The position numbers and the translations under genes are program-made. From contig JALGPY010000007.1 of NCBI GenBank assembly GCA_023055425.1, forward strand, positions 12,782,001 to 12,846,000: 64,000 nucleotides of DNA. Reading direction: 5' to 3'. Below the pieces are notes generated by a model. The model made no database searches and was not told where the DNA came from. It worked only from the letters and a program-made list of their open reading frames with translations. This DNA comes from Linanthus parryae (Eukaryota > Streptophyta > Magnoliopsida > Ericales > Polemoniaceae). Below, piece by piece: positions 11,690-23,718 of the stretch. Positions within the stretch are counted from its first letter, which is position 1; every line of letters begins with the position of its first letter.

Positions 11690-13440
11690 GACATGGAACT
11701 ATGGTCAATAGTTCAGAATGTTCCTCATGAGTACTACACTACAATTGATGGAGTCAGATGTATCAAGTCTGAGGAAAATCTTTCAGTTACAGAACTGAAA
11801 AAGGTATCAAAAAATTACAAGGCTATGCATCTGTTATATTGTGCTCTTAATGCAGATGAGTTCAACAGAGTGTCAAATTGCAAGAGTGCCAAAGAAGTAT
11901 GGGATAAATTGGTGGTGACATATGAAGGAAGCAGCCAGGTTAAGCAGACAAAAATTAACATACTTCTGAGGCAATATGAGTTGTTCAAGATGAACTCAGA
12001 TGAGACCATCAAGGATATGTTTAAAAGATTCACTGATGTGGTGAACAATTTGGAGTCATTGGGAAAGAAGTTCTCAAATGAAGAGAAAGTCAGAAATATT
12101 CTGAGAAGCTTGCCAAAAGCCAAGTGGGAGCCAAACACAACAACCATTGAGGAAGCTCAGGACTTGAGTCTTCTTCAGCTAGATGATCTACAAGGAAAGC
12201 TGCTCACTCATGAAATGTCTATGAAGGATGTGGAAGGTGATTTGAGTGAAAACATCAGGAACCTAGCACTTAAGGCAAAAGACAGCGAAAAGTCTCAAAG
12301 CCTTGAGACTGAGTATGAGCCTGATGATGAAGAGGCTTTAGCATTGATCTCCAAGGCCTTGGCCAGGATTCTCAAAAAGAAAAGAAACTCTGGCAACATA
12401 GATTACAACAAAGAGAGATCAAGACCCTCAGGCAACAAGGATTACGAAGGTAAATCTTCATCACAGTCACATAAATCTAAATTAATGAATTGTTTTGAGT
12501 GTGGTGATGCAGATCATTTAGTGAGGGACTTTCCACAGAAGAAGAAGAACAGGAACTTTCAGAAGAAAGACAGTGACAACAGAAGGAAGAAGGCCATGAT
12601 GGCTTCTTGGAGTGATTCTGATTCATCAAGTGACTCACACATAGAAGAAGAGCAAGCAAAACTATGCTTCATGGCAAAGCATGATGAGGAAAATTCATCA
12701 GACAGACATGTTGAAGATATGGTAAAAAAATTACTTTCTAGTCCTTCTGATGTACTTCCTGAAATTCTCAAAAGTATGTTTTTAAATGAGGAAAGTTATA
12801 GAAATGAGATTTCTGTTTTAAAGATTAAGATTCATGAGCAGGTAAAAGAAAACCTGGACCTAGTTTTTTCAAACAAAACGGTTGAAGTTTCTAAGACAAA
12901 GCTGGAAAAGGACTTCAAGGCCTTGGACAGCAGGTTCAAAGCCTTGAAGGCACAGATAAAAGAGGTTGTTGATCAAAACACTCTTTAACTGAAAGATATG
13001 TTGATCTAAAGAATCATTCTGAGAATTTAGAACAACAGATCTGCTCTTTGACTGAGAAACTTCAAGAGTCCAAGAAGCTCCTAGCTAGGTTTACAGGCTC
13101 AGAACATAATTTGAATCTCATTCTTGGAGGAAGTCTGAAATCAATGCATAAAAGTGGGATTGGCTATAATCCAAATTTTCCAAAGAAAGGCCAAACTACT
13201 TTTGTCAAATCTGGTAGCAGACATTCTCCAAAATGTCATTATTGTGGAAAAATTGGTCATGTCAGATTAACTTGTCCCTTCAGAAGATCAGAACCTCATA
13301 TTATGAGGAATACTTATCCTTATCAGCTTAAGGGACATGCTAGGCAGATTTGGGTTCCAAAAGGAATTAGGCCACCAAATATGGCTGATTCTGAGTATGA
13401 CTCAAAGTTCTGCACTTGGTCTAACAGCCTGTTGAGGTAA
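11690..13440 (+). pseudogene. SIRE-like gag, main part
   Basis: The frame resumes after the nested element with MELWSIVQN and continues through the copia gag region (AKEVWDKLVVTYEGSSQVKQ, then SDETIKDMFKRFTDVVNNLE). A first zinc knuckle, CFECGDADHLVRDF, has Phe where the last Cys should be. A Ser/Asp-rich and coiled-coil-like segment follows. A one-base loss near 12981 shifts the frame. The second frame (to 13440) holds a complete knuckle, CHYCGKIGHVRLTC. The frame closes at 13438-13440 and the protease begins in another frame. Two zinc knuckles and a long gag are usual in SIRE-type elements. Six CAARGCCTTG palindromes lie in the downstream coding part and beyond. Confidence 0.85.
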
Positions 13441-13444
13441 TGAT

Positions 13445-16400
13445 TTGTTTTTGCAGGATGTCACCAAGGCCTTGAAAGATCAGAAATGGATTTTAGACAG
13501 TGGATGTTCCAGGCATATAAGTGGAAAGAAGTCTCTCTTCACTGAACTTACAGAAAAATCTGGAGGAACAATCACACTTGGTGACAAAGAAAAATGCAAT
13601 ATCATTGGTATAGGTAGTATTGGTAATGGTTCTACAAATTCTATATCTGATGTTTATCTGGTATATTGACTTAAGTATAATTTGCTTAGTATTTCTCAGT
13701 TATGTGATAAAGGTATAAAGCTATATTTTACAAGGAGAAATGTGTGGTGCAAGATGAGAAATCTGGTGATTGCTACTCACTGCTCCTAGGTCATATAATC
13801 TATATGCTATGAATACAAACAGTGTTGCAGGTGACAAGCTAAAATGCCTCAAGGCCTTGAAGGATGATTCAAAGCTTTGGGACAGAAAGCTTGGGCATAT
13901 TAGTATACATACTTTGAATAAACTCATCTCAAAAGACTTGGTAATAGGTTTACCATCACAGAAATTTTCAGATGATGAGGTTTGCAAGGCATGTGTACAA
14001 GGTAAACAAACTAGAAGCTCATTCAAGCCAAAGAACTTTGTAAGTACTTCTAGACCCTTCAAACTGCTTCATATGGACTTGTGTGGCCCTATGAGAGTTC
14101 AGATCCCAAAAGGTAAGAGGTATATGCTTGTTATAATTGATGATTTTTCTAGATTTACTTGGGTGATGTTTATTAGAGATAAAACTGGAGCTTTATCTGA
14201 ATTTTCTAAACTGTGCAAAGAGCTTCAAACTTTGAAAAACTTACACGTTGCATCCATTAGAAGTGATCATGGTAGGGAGTTTGATCAACTTGACTTTGAT
14301 TTGTTTTGTGCAAAGCATGGCATTTCACACAACTTTTCTGCACCTAGAACTCCACAGCAAAATGGAGTAGTTGAAAGGAAAAATAGGACACTTGAGGATA
14401 TGTCCAGAACCATGCTTCTTGAAAGTAATTTGTCAAAGTTTTTATGGGCAGAAGCTGTTAACACTGCCAATTATGTGCTGAATAGATGCTTGATTAGACC
14501 TATTTTGAAAAATACCCCCTATGAACTGTTTAAAGGTAGAAAGCATACTGTGTCTTATTTCAAACCCTTTGGTTGTATTTGTTTTGTTCATAATAATGGT
14601 AGAGACAATCTTTGTAAGTTTGATGCTAGAAGTGATGAAGGTGTATTTCTTGGATATTCTCAAACTAGCAAAGCTTATAGAGTTTATAATAGAAAAACCA
14701 AGATTGTGGAAGAGAGCATTCATGTAATTTTTGATGAAAGTACTAAGGATTCTTTGAGTGCAAGTTTTGCAGATCTAGATTTGAACAAGCATGAATCAGA
14801 TGATGATGCTGTGAAAGAAGACAAAGGCAAAACTAATGTGCAGAATCAATTAACAGAATCTCAAGGCCTTGAACCTCCTGCTTAACCAAAATCTCAAAGC
14901 CTTGAGACAGCAGCTGAAACTTTCTATGATGCTCCCTCTACTGTTTCAAGGACTCAAATCCTTGAAGGAGAATACTCCTGGGTACCAAGAAAGAAGTTTA
15001 AGTACCTTGCAGACCATCCAGCTGATAACATTATATCAGATCCATCAACTGAAACTCAGACAAGAGGACAGTTAAAGAACTTGTGTGCTTTTAGTGCATT
15101 TGTATCTTTGATTGAGCCTAAGAATACCAAGGAAGCACTAGAAGTTGCAGAATGGATCATTGCAATGCTGAGTGAGCTGAATGAGTTTGAAAGGAACAAG
15201 GTTTGGAATCTGGTCCCCAGACCTAAAGAGAAATCAGTTATTGGAACCAGATGGGTATTCAGAAACAAGCTTGATGAGAATGGCAAAGTGGTAAGAAATA
15301 AAGCCAGACTGGTAGCTCAAGGATATAATCAGGAAGAAGGTATAGATTATGAGGAGACTTTTGCTCGTGTTGCCAGGTTAGAAGCTATTAGAATACTTCT
15401 TGCATTTGCATCTCACAATCACATTAAGCTTTATCAAATGGATGTTAAATGTGCTTTTCTGAATGGATATTTACAAGAAGATGTTTTTGTAGCACAACCT
15501 CCTGGTTTTGAAGATGAAAACTTTCCTGATCATGTTTATAAACTGGATAAAGCTCTCTGTGGTTTAAAACAAGCTCCAAGGGCTTGGTATGAGAGACTTT
15601 CAAAATTTCTACTTGAAAACAATTTCAAAAGAGGCTTAGTTGACAAAACTATTTTTATTAAACACCATCAAAGTGATATGTTAGTAGTTCAGATTTATGT
15701 AGATGATATATTATTTGATGCTACTAATGATGCTCTTTCAAAAGAGTTTTCTAGTCTCATGTGCGGGGAGTTTGAGATGAGCCTAATGGGTGAACTAAAT
15801 TTCTTTCTTGGACTTCATATCTTACAAATGAAGAAAGGAATTTGTGTGCATCAAGGAAAATATACCAAGGACTTATTGAATAAGTACAATATGTCACAGT
15901 CCAAGGTGCTTAAGACCCCTATGAGTTCATTACTCTCTTTAGACAAAGATTCAAATGGTAAGAGTGTGAATCAAAAGGAATCCAGAGGTATGATTGAATC
16001 ACTTTTGTATTTAACTACTAGCAGACCTGATATTATGTTCAGTGTCTGTATGTGTGCTAGATTTCAAGCAGATCGTAAGGAAAGTCATTTAACTGCAGTC
16101 AAAAGGATTTAGATATTTGAATGGAACCACAGACTTAGGGCTTTCGTATCCAAGAAGATCTAATTTTATGTTGAGTGGCTATTCAGATGCAGATTTTGCA
16201 GGATATAAAGTAGACAGGAAAAGTGGATGCTGTCAATTTCTTGGATCTTCATTGATTAGTTGGCATTCTAAAATGCAAAATTCTGTAGCATTATCAACTG
16301 CAGAAGCTGAATATATTGCAGCTGGTGCTTGCTGTTCACAAGTGTTATGGATTGCTCAGCAACTTATAGATCTTGGCTATAACTTCAGAAATGTGCCAAT

Positions 16401-16641
16401 TCATTGTGACAACACAAGTGCTATTTCAATCTCTAAGAATCCATTTCAGCACTCAAGTACCAAGCACATAGATGTGAGACATCACTTCCTTAGAGATCAT
16501 GCAGAACAAGGTGATGTTGTTTTAAATTTTATCTCTACTTCAATGCAGATTGCTGATATTTTCACTAAACCTTTGCCAGATGATAGGTTTTCATCTCTAA
16601 GGCTTGAATTGGGGATGTTAAACAAGGATGCATTGGTTTAG
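13445..16641 (+). pseudogene. SIRE-like pol: protease, integrase, RT, RNase H
   Basis: Protease with WILDSGCSRHISG; a TGA interrupts it at 13667-13669 and the frame then shifts before 13770. Integrase: LWDRKLGHI to CKACVQGKQ zinc site, then HMDLCGPM, SIRSDHGREF and QQNGVVERKNRT. RT: QMDVKCAFLNGYLQEDVFV, ALCGLKQAPRAWYERL and the active site YVDDILF. RNase H: GYSDADFAG, STAEAEYIAA, HCDNTSAI and ADIFTKPL. Defects are a TAA at 14883-14885 between integrase and RT, and a frameshift at about 16112 before RNase H. All domains are recognisable, but the copy cannot make a full pol. Confidence 0.9.
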
Positions 16642-17095
16642 GGGGATTATTAGTACTTATATGTATATATGTGCTGAAATCTCAAAGCCTTGAGATTATA
16701 CTTTCTGAAGCCTTGAAAGTATAGCTCAAAGCTTTGAAGTTTATCAAACTGCAGAAAATCTCAAGGCCTTGAGATTGTTCTCCAGGTCTTGATAATATCT
16801 GTAATTTTTTTTTAAAAAAAAATGGATCATCAAATATTATATCTTATCTTTTTAGATAACTGTATAATATTTGAATTACTCAGAGAATTTTCTAAAATAT
16901 CCCAAAAATATTTTTCAAGATCCTATTTTGCATGTTGATATAGCAGAGTCCTTTTATGACTCATCCTTTTCAACCTACTTAAGCTGAAAGTCAGGGCTTT
17001 TTCTTCTCATTCTCTCTCAATTTTCTGCGACTCTACTCTCTCTCTCTCTCAATTCCTCTCAATCACATTCTCTTCTCAAAACCTTAAACCCCAAA
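16642..17095 (+). other. Spacer between pol and the third ORF of the SIRE-like element
   Basis: No gene. It contains palindromes at 16683 and 16762, two relaxed versions near 16707 and 16725, and pyrimidine-rich CTCTCT tracts at about 17000-17060 just ahead of the third ORF. It may serve as leader for a subgenomic message, which is inferred. Confidence 0.5.
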
Positions 17096-18877
17096 ATGGA
17101 GCTCAAATCAGCCAGAATTCAGCAACAGGAAAAGCCCTCTGGCAGATCCAAGAAGAGAGCAAATAAGAAGGAGAAGATAGTGATTTCTTATTCAGATTAA
17201 GAAAACACTCAAAGTTTGCATGAGGATACTCCTCCTGCAAAGAAGTCCAGAACAGAGACGGGAGATGAAGACTCAAGTGTTGATCCACAACAAGAGACAC
17301 AGGGTGGTGATCAACCTAGGTCAGAGAAGAAGAAAGGAGGAGAGAAGAAAAAGACTGGTGAAGAGGAAAAAAGGAAATCAACTCAGGAAAGCCAGAAGAA
17401 ACCAACTGAAGGAGGACAAGAAAAGACCAAACCCTCAGAGAAGAAAACTAGGGTTAAGCAAGTTGCTGCTGCAACTAAGAAAGGATATCAAGGTAAGAAT
17501 GTACTTCCTACAGAATAGTTTGTTAGTTCTGAGGTTAGAACTGTTTGGATGCAAGGGTATGCTTCATCTAAGGTAGCTTTCTGTAGCATGATTTCTGATG
17601 AATTACTGGATAAATTGGACATATACTGCATGATAAAGTTAAGAGAAACTGTTGTTTGGAAGGTGTTAAATCCTATTTCAAAGGCTTATCCTAGGTTAAC
17701 TAGGTTATTTTATCTGAACTTGGTTTCTGAAGGTGATGATAAAATGGTGTTAACTTCAAAAGTGGCTGGTGTGGATTTGAGGTTAGATCATAGGACTTTT
17801 GCCAAAGTCTTGGGCATTCCTAGGAAATAAAATGTTGGAGATTATCCTGATAGGAAAGAGTGTCTGGATAAGGCAAAGGAGATGTTTTTTATTGAAGGTG
17901 TTCCCTCTGGCCCAAATCAGTTGACACACTCTGTGCTCAACTGTGAAGCCAAAATCTTGTTCACAATTCTGATGAGGAGTGTAGTCCCTAGGGAGAACTC
18001 AAGGGAGTTAGTGACTGATAAGGTTCTGATTTTGATGTATCTGATATCTCAAGGTTTTGAGATAGACTTGCCAACATTTGTTATGGAGCATATGATTTAT
18101 TGTGCAACTAGGACTAGAAACCATCATCTTCCATATGCCAACACGTTACCTCTTTTCTTTGAATAATTTGATGTACCTGTGAAAGGAGAGGAAAATATTA
18201 CTGGAGGTTTTGGGTTGATAGATGAGACTGCACTTCAGAAGATTGGAGTAGTTCAGACTGGGAAAGGGCATTGGAAGTTTTATTCAGATTTGTCAAAGAA
18301 AGAACTTGCTTAGAAGGAGTTTGTGAAGCCTAAGGGGACTACATCTGGTAAAGTACAAGCCAATGAGAATTACTCTTTGTTGGTTGAGAAGTTAGAAGAT
18401 CAGCAGGTTGAGATTGAAGATCTCAGACAAAGGTTATTTGATTTGTCAACTGAATTCAACCAGTACAAGGGCTTGATGAATGTTATGAATGGAAAGCTGG
18501 ATGTTGTCATCAAGGGCTTGAATCTGGAGAAGATACATTCTGCTACTAGTCATGACACCAGTGTAGATTCAGAAGAAAAGATGGGAGATTTTCTGAAGAA
18601 GAAGAAGAAGAAGCCAATTCCAGTGGTGCTTACTTCAAAATATTTGTATGAACAAACTGATGAAGAAGATCATGGTGAAGACACAGGTGTTGATGCAGCT
18701 ACAGAGGTGGATTCAGTACAGGCTAAGAAGAAAGTGGATGAGATAATCCAAGAAGTGGTTGCAGAAGTGGAATCTGAACAAGAAGGTAATCAGTCTGCTG
18801 AAGATGCTGAAGATGCTGCAAGTGAAGAAGAAATTGGAGAAGGCTCAGAGAAAGGCCAGACATCAAAGAAGAAGTGA
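17096..18877 (+). pseudogene. Third (envelope-position) ORF of the SIRE-like element
   Basis: One frame runs from ATG 17096 to TGA at about 18875, roughly 590 codons, interrupted by five in-frame stops (near 17198, 17516, 17828, 18164 and 18311) with no frameshift. The N-terminal third is Lys/Glu-rich. The middle is globular-looking (VWMQGYASSKVAF, LDHRTFAKVLGIP, EMFFIEGVPSGPNQ). The C-terminal part is an acidic coiled-coil-like segment (KLEDQQVEIEDLRQRLFDL). No signal peptide or clear membrane segment is seen. SIRE/Maximus elements are known for an extra ORF here, once called env-like; its function is unproven. Confidence 0.75.
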
Positions 18878-19297
18878 AGATCAGAGACTACCAAAGCCTT
18901 GACCCTCTATCTCTTTCTCTTCTTTCTTTTCTGTTCTCAAGGCCTTGACTTTTTAGCTATAATTTTGTTTTAAGTTTTTTTTAGACTCTGAGTAATGATC
19001 AAACATTTCTTCATCCTTATTTGATTAAAGTCAAAAGGGGGGAGAATTTATGTGGTTCTCTAAATTTATGTGGTTCTCTGTGTTTGCAGTATTTGAATAA
19101 TAATAATACTTAGTTGTTTTGTGGTTTAATCAGTTGTGTTTATGTTTCTATGATAATATGCAAATTTTATGTTTGCTGGTTATTTGATTGGTATTATTAT
19201 ATATTGTATCTGCATTTTGTGGTTATCTAATTTTGAATATGAGTGGCAGGAAAATCTATGCAAGACTGTAGGTTTTGTCTTTTATCAAGGGGGAGAT
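18878..19297 (+). other. 3' untranslated region and polypurine tract of the SIRE-like element
   Basis: No coding sequence. Palindrome cores lie at 18892 and 18938. AAGGGGGAGAT at 19287-19297 is the polypurine tract next to the 3' LTR. A related AAAGGGGGGAGAA at about 19034 may be a second tract. Confidence 0.7.
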
Positions 19298-20792
19298 TGT
19301 TGAGTCAAAGACCCTTGAATGTGTTTTGGTTGGTAATTGTTTTGAGTGATGAAACACAAAGACTAAGACATAAGCAGCAAGGCATTTCAGATACTTCAAG
19401 GCCTTGAGATATTGACTGAACTTCAAAGCCTTGAGAGTTATTCTGTTCTGCTATATGTTCTAACAGTTATGTGTTGCAGATTGGATATCTAATTATACAG
19501 ATCAATGGTTTACTGCATATGCTTATGGATTACACTATTTATATATCTAACACAATTGCAGATGATCAGAACAGGAAGAATTAAAGTTATATGGGTTTAA
19601 CTTTGAATATCTGTGAAGCAGGTTCAGAGCTCCAAGGCCTTGAGATGTGCCTTGAGCTGCTGACAATTTTTACAGAACTAAGTTGATTCTTTCTTGCAGG
19701 TTGTAATTCTTAGTATTGTGATTATTTACTCACTTCTAAGTGTCTTAAACTTGTTTTTTCATGATTCACACGTTTTAGAAGATTACAAGTTATTATTTTA
19801 GTCTGTTAAACAGTTTTATCAGAAACTGTATAACCAAACAGTCATAGCACTGTTATCTTTCTGGATTTTGTTGTTGCTATGTTTCAATGCTGTTGCATGG
19901 TTGTTAAACGTGCAGGAGCAATCTCAACAAAATCCAACGGATATCCACTTAAAGCTGTTTGAATTTCAGTTGAAAACAGAAAGTGGATTTGTAGGAACTA
20001 AGATCCTAAAATCTCTCAATCAGTTGCAGCCGTGGATAAAAGAGACTGGTTTGAATTTTTAAGGAGAGAGAGGCTTGCAGAATACTTAGAGAAGTGTGAA
20101 AAATTCGTGGGAGATCATTCATTCAAACACACAATCATTCAAGCTTCATTCCTGATTCCAGAAGATCAAATCAATCCCGTATTCCAGAAGAACACATCCA
20201 GACTTCAACATCTCATCTTCTTACTGTGTTCTTCACTTGTACTTCTATCTGTGTATCTTTAGATTATCTTAAACCTCACTTAACCTAGTGGTTGGTTGTT
20301 CAAGTGAACAACAAGAGGTTCTTGTTAGCTCAACAGTTAGTAGCTGGAACTAGATAGGTTTGGAACCACTAGCTGTATAGGTTTAAGGGAAATCACTTAG
20401 GCTTGAAGATCTAGGGCTGTTTCTGTGTGAGTAATAAGAAGTGTTTGCCCAATCCTGGTGGGATTAGATCCCTCAGGCAGAGATTAGGTCCATTGGGACT
20501 GAACTCTGTAAATTGCTTTGTGTTCTTTACTTTACAGTTTGATTATTATCTGCTGCACACAACTCAAATCAAACTAGGGCTCAAAAAGCTGTTTAGAATT
20601 GTTTACAGTTCAAGGCCTTGAAGCTTTCTATTTTAATTTTGAAAGTTTCAGACAGTTTACTAAAATCTCAAGGCCTTGAGATTTGAGTTTCACACAAAGT
20701 CTTTCTGTGAAATCTTGAGTTTTGCAAAAAGTTTCCATACTCTATTCAACACCCCCCCCCCTTCTAGAGTATTTAGGTCCTGTATTTAGTCT
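19298..20792 (+). repeat. 3' LTR of the SIRE-like element, end missing
   Basis: It matches 1513-3006 and then diverges abruptly. The last 16 bases of the 5' LTR (ACATTACACACTTTCA) are absent. Palindrome cores lie at 19397, 19424, 19633, 20611 and 20669, the same positions as in the 5' LTR. Confidence 0.85.
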
Positions 20793-20795
20793 TTT

Positions 20796-21217
20796 ATTTA
20801 TCAGCGAATATGTTATTCCTGTCACATGTCTCATAATCTGTTTACGTGTTATGGGTGTTAACTTACTCAGCCGTTTGCTGATCATTTTCTGTAAAAACTG
20901 CGTCGGCTTTTGCTATTTTAAAACCGCGGGTTGGCTATCGAGGTGGGGGAAACATTCACGACACAGCAGGATAGAGAAGCTTGGAACATCACATAGTATA
21001 TTACTTCACTGAAAATTGTATTTTTGGATTTTCAAATGTTGTCACTTGTTTGTTTTGGAAAATTGTAATAAATTGTGTTTTTGAAATGTTATCGATGGTT
21101 GTACTAGCTGTGAACCGACGATCCTTATCCGTTCCCAATGAGGCTCATCACCTCGGGCGGAGACATCTCTTCCGAACGTGGTCCCCGGCCGGCCTTGCGG
21201 TTTCGGGGGGTGTTTCA
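20796..21217 (+). mobile_element. Ty3/gypsy-type LTR fragment, right part
   Basis: Continuation of the fragment at 1-1512 after the SIRE-like insertion. It has a GC-rich 3' part (CCCGGCCGGCC near 21184) and ends GGGGTGTTTCA at 21217. There is no primer site after it. Confidence 0.4.
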
Positions 21218-23450
21218 GTAATCCAAGATTTTGTATGACAATAGTAACATATGGCTTCTTTTGAGACTGTAAACGTTTACTTCTTAATTTTACTCATATT
21301 ACACTGCATAGTTATAGGCCATTATGACCATAATACTAAATAGCAACTATTTAAAATTTATAACACATGTTCTCACAAAAATATAAAAGAAAAATACTTT
21401 TCTTGCTCAAACTTTTAGATAACATAAAAATTAGCATCAAACATACAAAAACTTAAATTATAGTACCACGTGATCGTTGATCTCTTATTATATTATTGCA
21501 TTTGGACGCACTAATCGTGTTACATGTGATATATGATGGATGAAAAAACTCATATGACATATGAGTTTAGTAGCTCCTGCAAGATTTCAATTGGCCGTGA
21601 AACAAATTTTTTGTAGGGAAAAAACACATTTTAAATTAGTGGTTGTTGTTGAACTTTAGTAATAAATATATGTTACTCCGTTTTATGTTCTTTCTGAATT
21701 TTCCTTTTACACTATCATGTTTATCTTTATGTTTTTGAAATTTGAATTTATTCTATGTCATTGATAATAATGCATAAAACAGTTAAAAAATATAACCACA
21801 TAATTGAAAAATTGACTCATGAAAACTAACTACATACCCACATAATTACGACTCTCACTTATTGATACATTTTATTTTCCATTGCTCAAATTTAGTATTC
21901 AAACTAAATGAATGGATGAAATTTTGATTTGTTCACACTAGCAAAATGTACTTCCTCACGGCGTGCAGAAAATAAGTAAATGAAAAATTACATGGTAAAC
22001 GGGAGACCTATCTCTCCTTCTTATGCTTCTGTTGCAAACATATGTGTACATACATGGTTATACCTCTTAAGACATGTAGAAACTCTTAAACAAATTCACA
22101 TATATATGTTTTTTTCTCATTAGAAAACAAATACTATGCATGTAGCAATATAAGGCATATCCAGACTTTTTCTTTGTATTTCACCAAAAAATATTATAAA
22201 TTATATATACCTTCATGAAAGATTTTTACGTCATAATTTTTGTGAGAAAGAACAAAATTACAAATATATTATATAGAAACATTCATTATAATGCTTGACA
22301 TACTTTTTTATAGAAAAGTTCGACTACTCATGTGCATTGTTTTTGGACAAATGTGTCTACCTTTTTCTATTTTATGTTCTATTTTCTTCTATGTTACTTT
22401 GAATTATAGTACACTAAATTTTAAATATATCGATTTTGAATTGTTTCACATGCGGTGATACACTCATAGTGTATCTTTGACAGTGTTAGCATCGCTTCGT
22501 TTAATTACATAAAGTTGTTACACTAAACTTCTCTGCTTGAAAATTTTTCCTGCTTACATTCACATGAGGCATATAAAAGTAGGTTGAAATAATTCTTTGC
22601 TAACATTCACACGGGGATATGAATGTGGCTTTGTCAGAGAGATTTTTCCGAAACTTCTGACCAAAAACACAAAAGAAAACTAACATTACGATCAAAGGCC
22701 AAAGGAGCTGTGAAAACCGCGAAGAAGAACTTTAGAATGTTAGTACAACTTTGTTTCAATTGCGAAAAATCTTTATCGTGCCTTTCTTAGTTTAAAAAAT
22801 TTTAGTTTCAGAAAGAAATAGTTTTCTTGGGCAGCCTACCTGAAGTTTGGTTAAAAGACTAAAGATTCCATTTTAGAAGAAGATGATAAACTAATAATGA
22901 GAGAAATATTTTTCCTATCTTCGTGCGTGCACACTTTGTAATTCGATGATTATTTGACAAAGACAAGTTTGAATTCCTTTATCGGTTCACATCAATCTTG
23001 GATTCATTCAACTTATAAAAAAAGAAGAAAAAAAGAAAAATCAATGAAATTCGACCAAGATACTATTGACGAGCTCCTTCACAAAATGCCACAAAAAATG
23101 TAATCAAGTTTGAAGGCCAAGTAGCATTTAATGATGGGAAGTACACCAAAATATCCAAATTTATCAATTTGGCATAGAAGTGATCCTTTTCATGTTGTAG
23201 TTCAAAGTTGGGTCGTAAGGTCTACATGGTCACACCTATTTTCATGCCCTCCCTCTACATCTTATGTAAATGTTTTAGTTTATAACCACATGCATCTCCG
23301 TTATGGCTGAGACATTCTTTTTAAATAAAATGTGTTCTTCAAGTAATGTCGATAAGCGGATGCTTTATCCTTCCATAGATAAGTACGATTGTTTCAAAAC
23401 ACATCGTATAAAATGGACTCAATGTCAAAATAAAACTTTAATATGTCAAC
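21218..23450. other. AT-rich sequence, possibly a Helitron body
   Basis: No gene, RNA or convincing ORF is seen. The sequence is very AT-rich with scattered short repeats. A Helitron-like 3' end follows at 23451-23478, so part of this may be a non-autonomous Helitron. I could not find a clear 5' TC end. Confidence 0.35.
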
Positions 23451-23478
23451 CCGCGCATATGCGCGGGGTATCGTCTAG
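23451..23478 (+). mobile_element. Helitron-like 3' terminus
   Basis: A perfect 16-base palindrome, CCGCGCATATGCGCGG (23451-23466), is followed after 8 bases by CTAG (23475-23478) and then T. Helitrons end in a short GC hairpin a few bases before CTRR and insert between A and T. No target duplication is expected. No Rep/helicase is present. Confidence 0.6.
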
Positions 23479-23718
23479 TTAGATTAATGTGCGCTTACCT
23501 TTCTCTCATAGTGCTTCAGCACTCGATCTGTTGGAGACTAAACTTGGTTTAGCCCAATAAATAGAAAGTCCAAGTGTTATATTGTTATTATTAGTTGGTA
23601 GTCCAAATATTAGTAGCCCAATTGTAGTAGGTAGCCCAAACTTACCATTTGTCTATGTTCATTGTATGTCGTGGAGATAATTCTAGAGAGGAAGTTTATG
23701 TAGAATGTTGTCGAGAGA

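Larger units (their letters stand above)
1513..20792 (+). mobile_element. SIRE/Maximus-like Ty1/copia retrotransposon, interrupted
   Basis: The copia element is about 10.8 kb once the nested copy is removed. Order: 5' LTR (1513-3022), initiator-Met-type primer site (3025-3036), gag (3037-3192 then 11690-13440), pol in the copia order protease, integrase, RT, RNase H (13445-16641), a third ORF (17096-18877), polypurine tract (19287-19297) and 3' LTR (19298-20792). Size, 1.5-kb LTRs and the extra ORF after pol fit the SIRE/Maximus lineage. ATTTA occurs at 1508-1512 and 20796-20800 and may be the target duplication. The LTRs differ at roughly 50-60 positions by eye, and every ORF has stops or frameshifts, so this copy is dead. 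The nested copia at 3193-11684 is younger. Confidence 0.88.
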
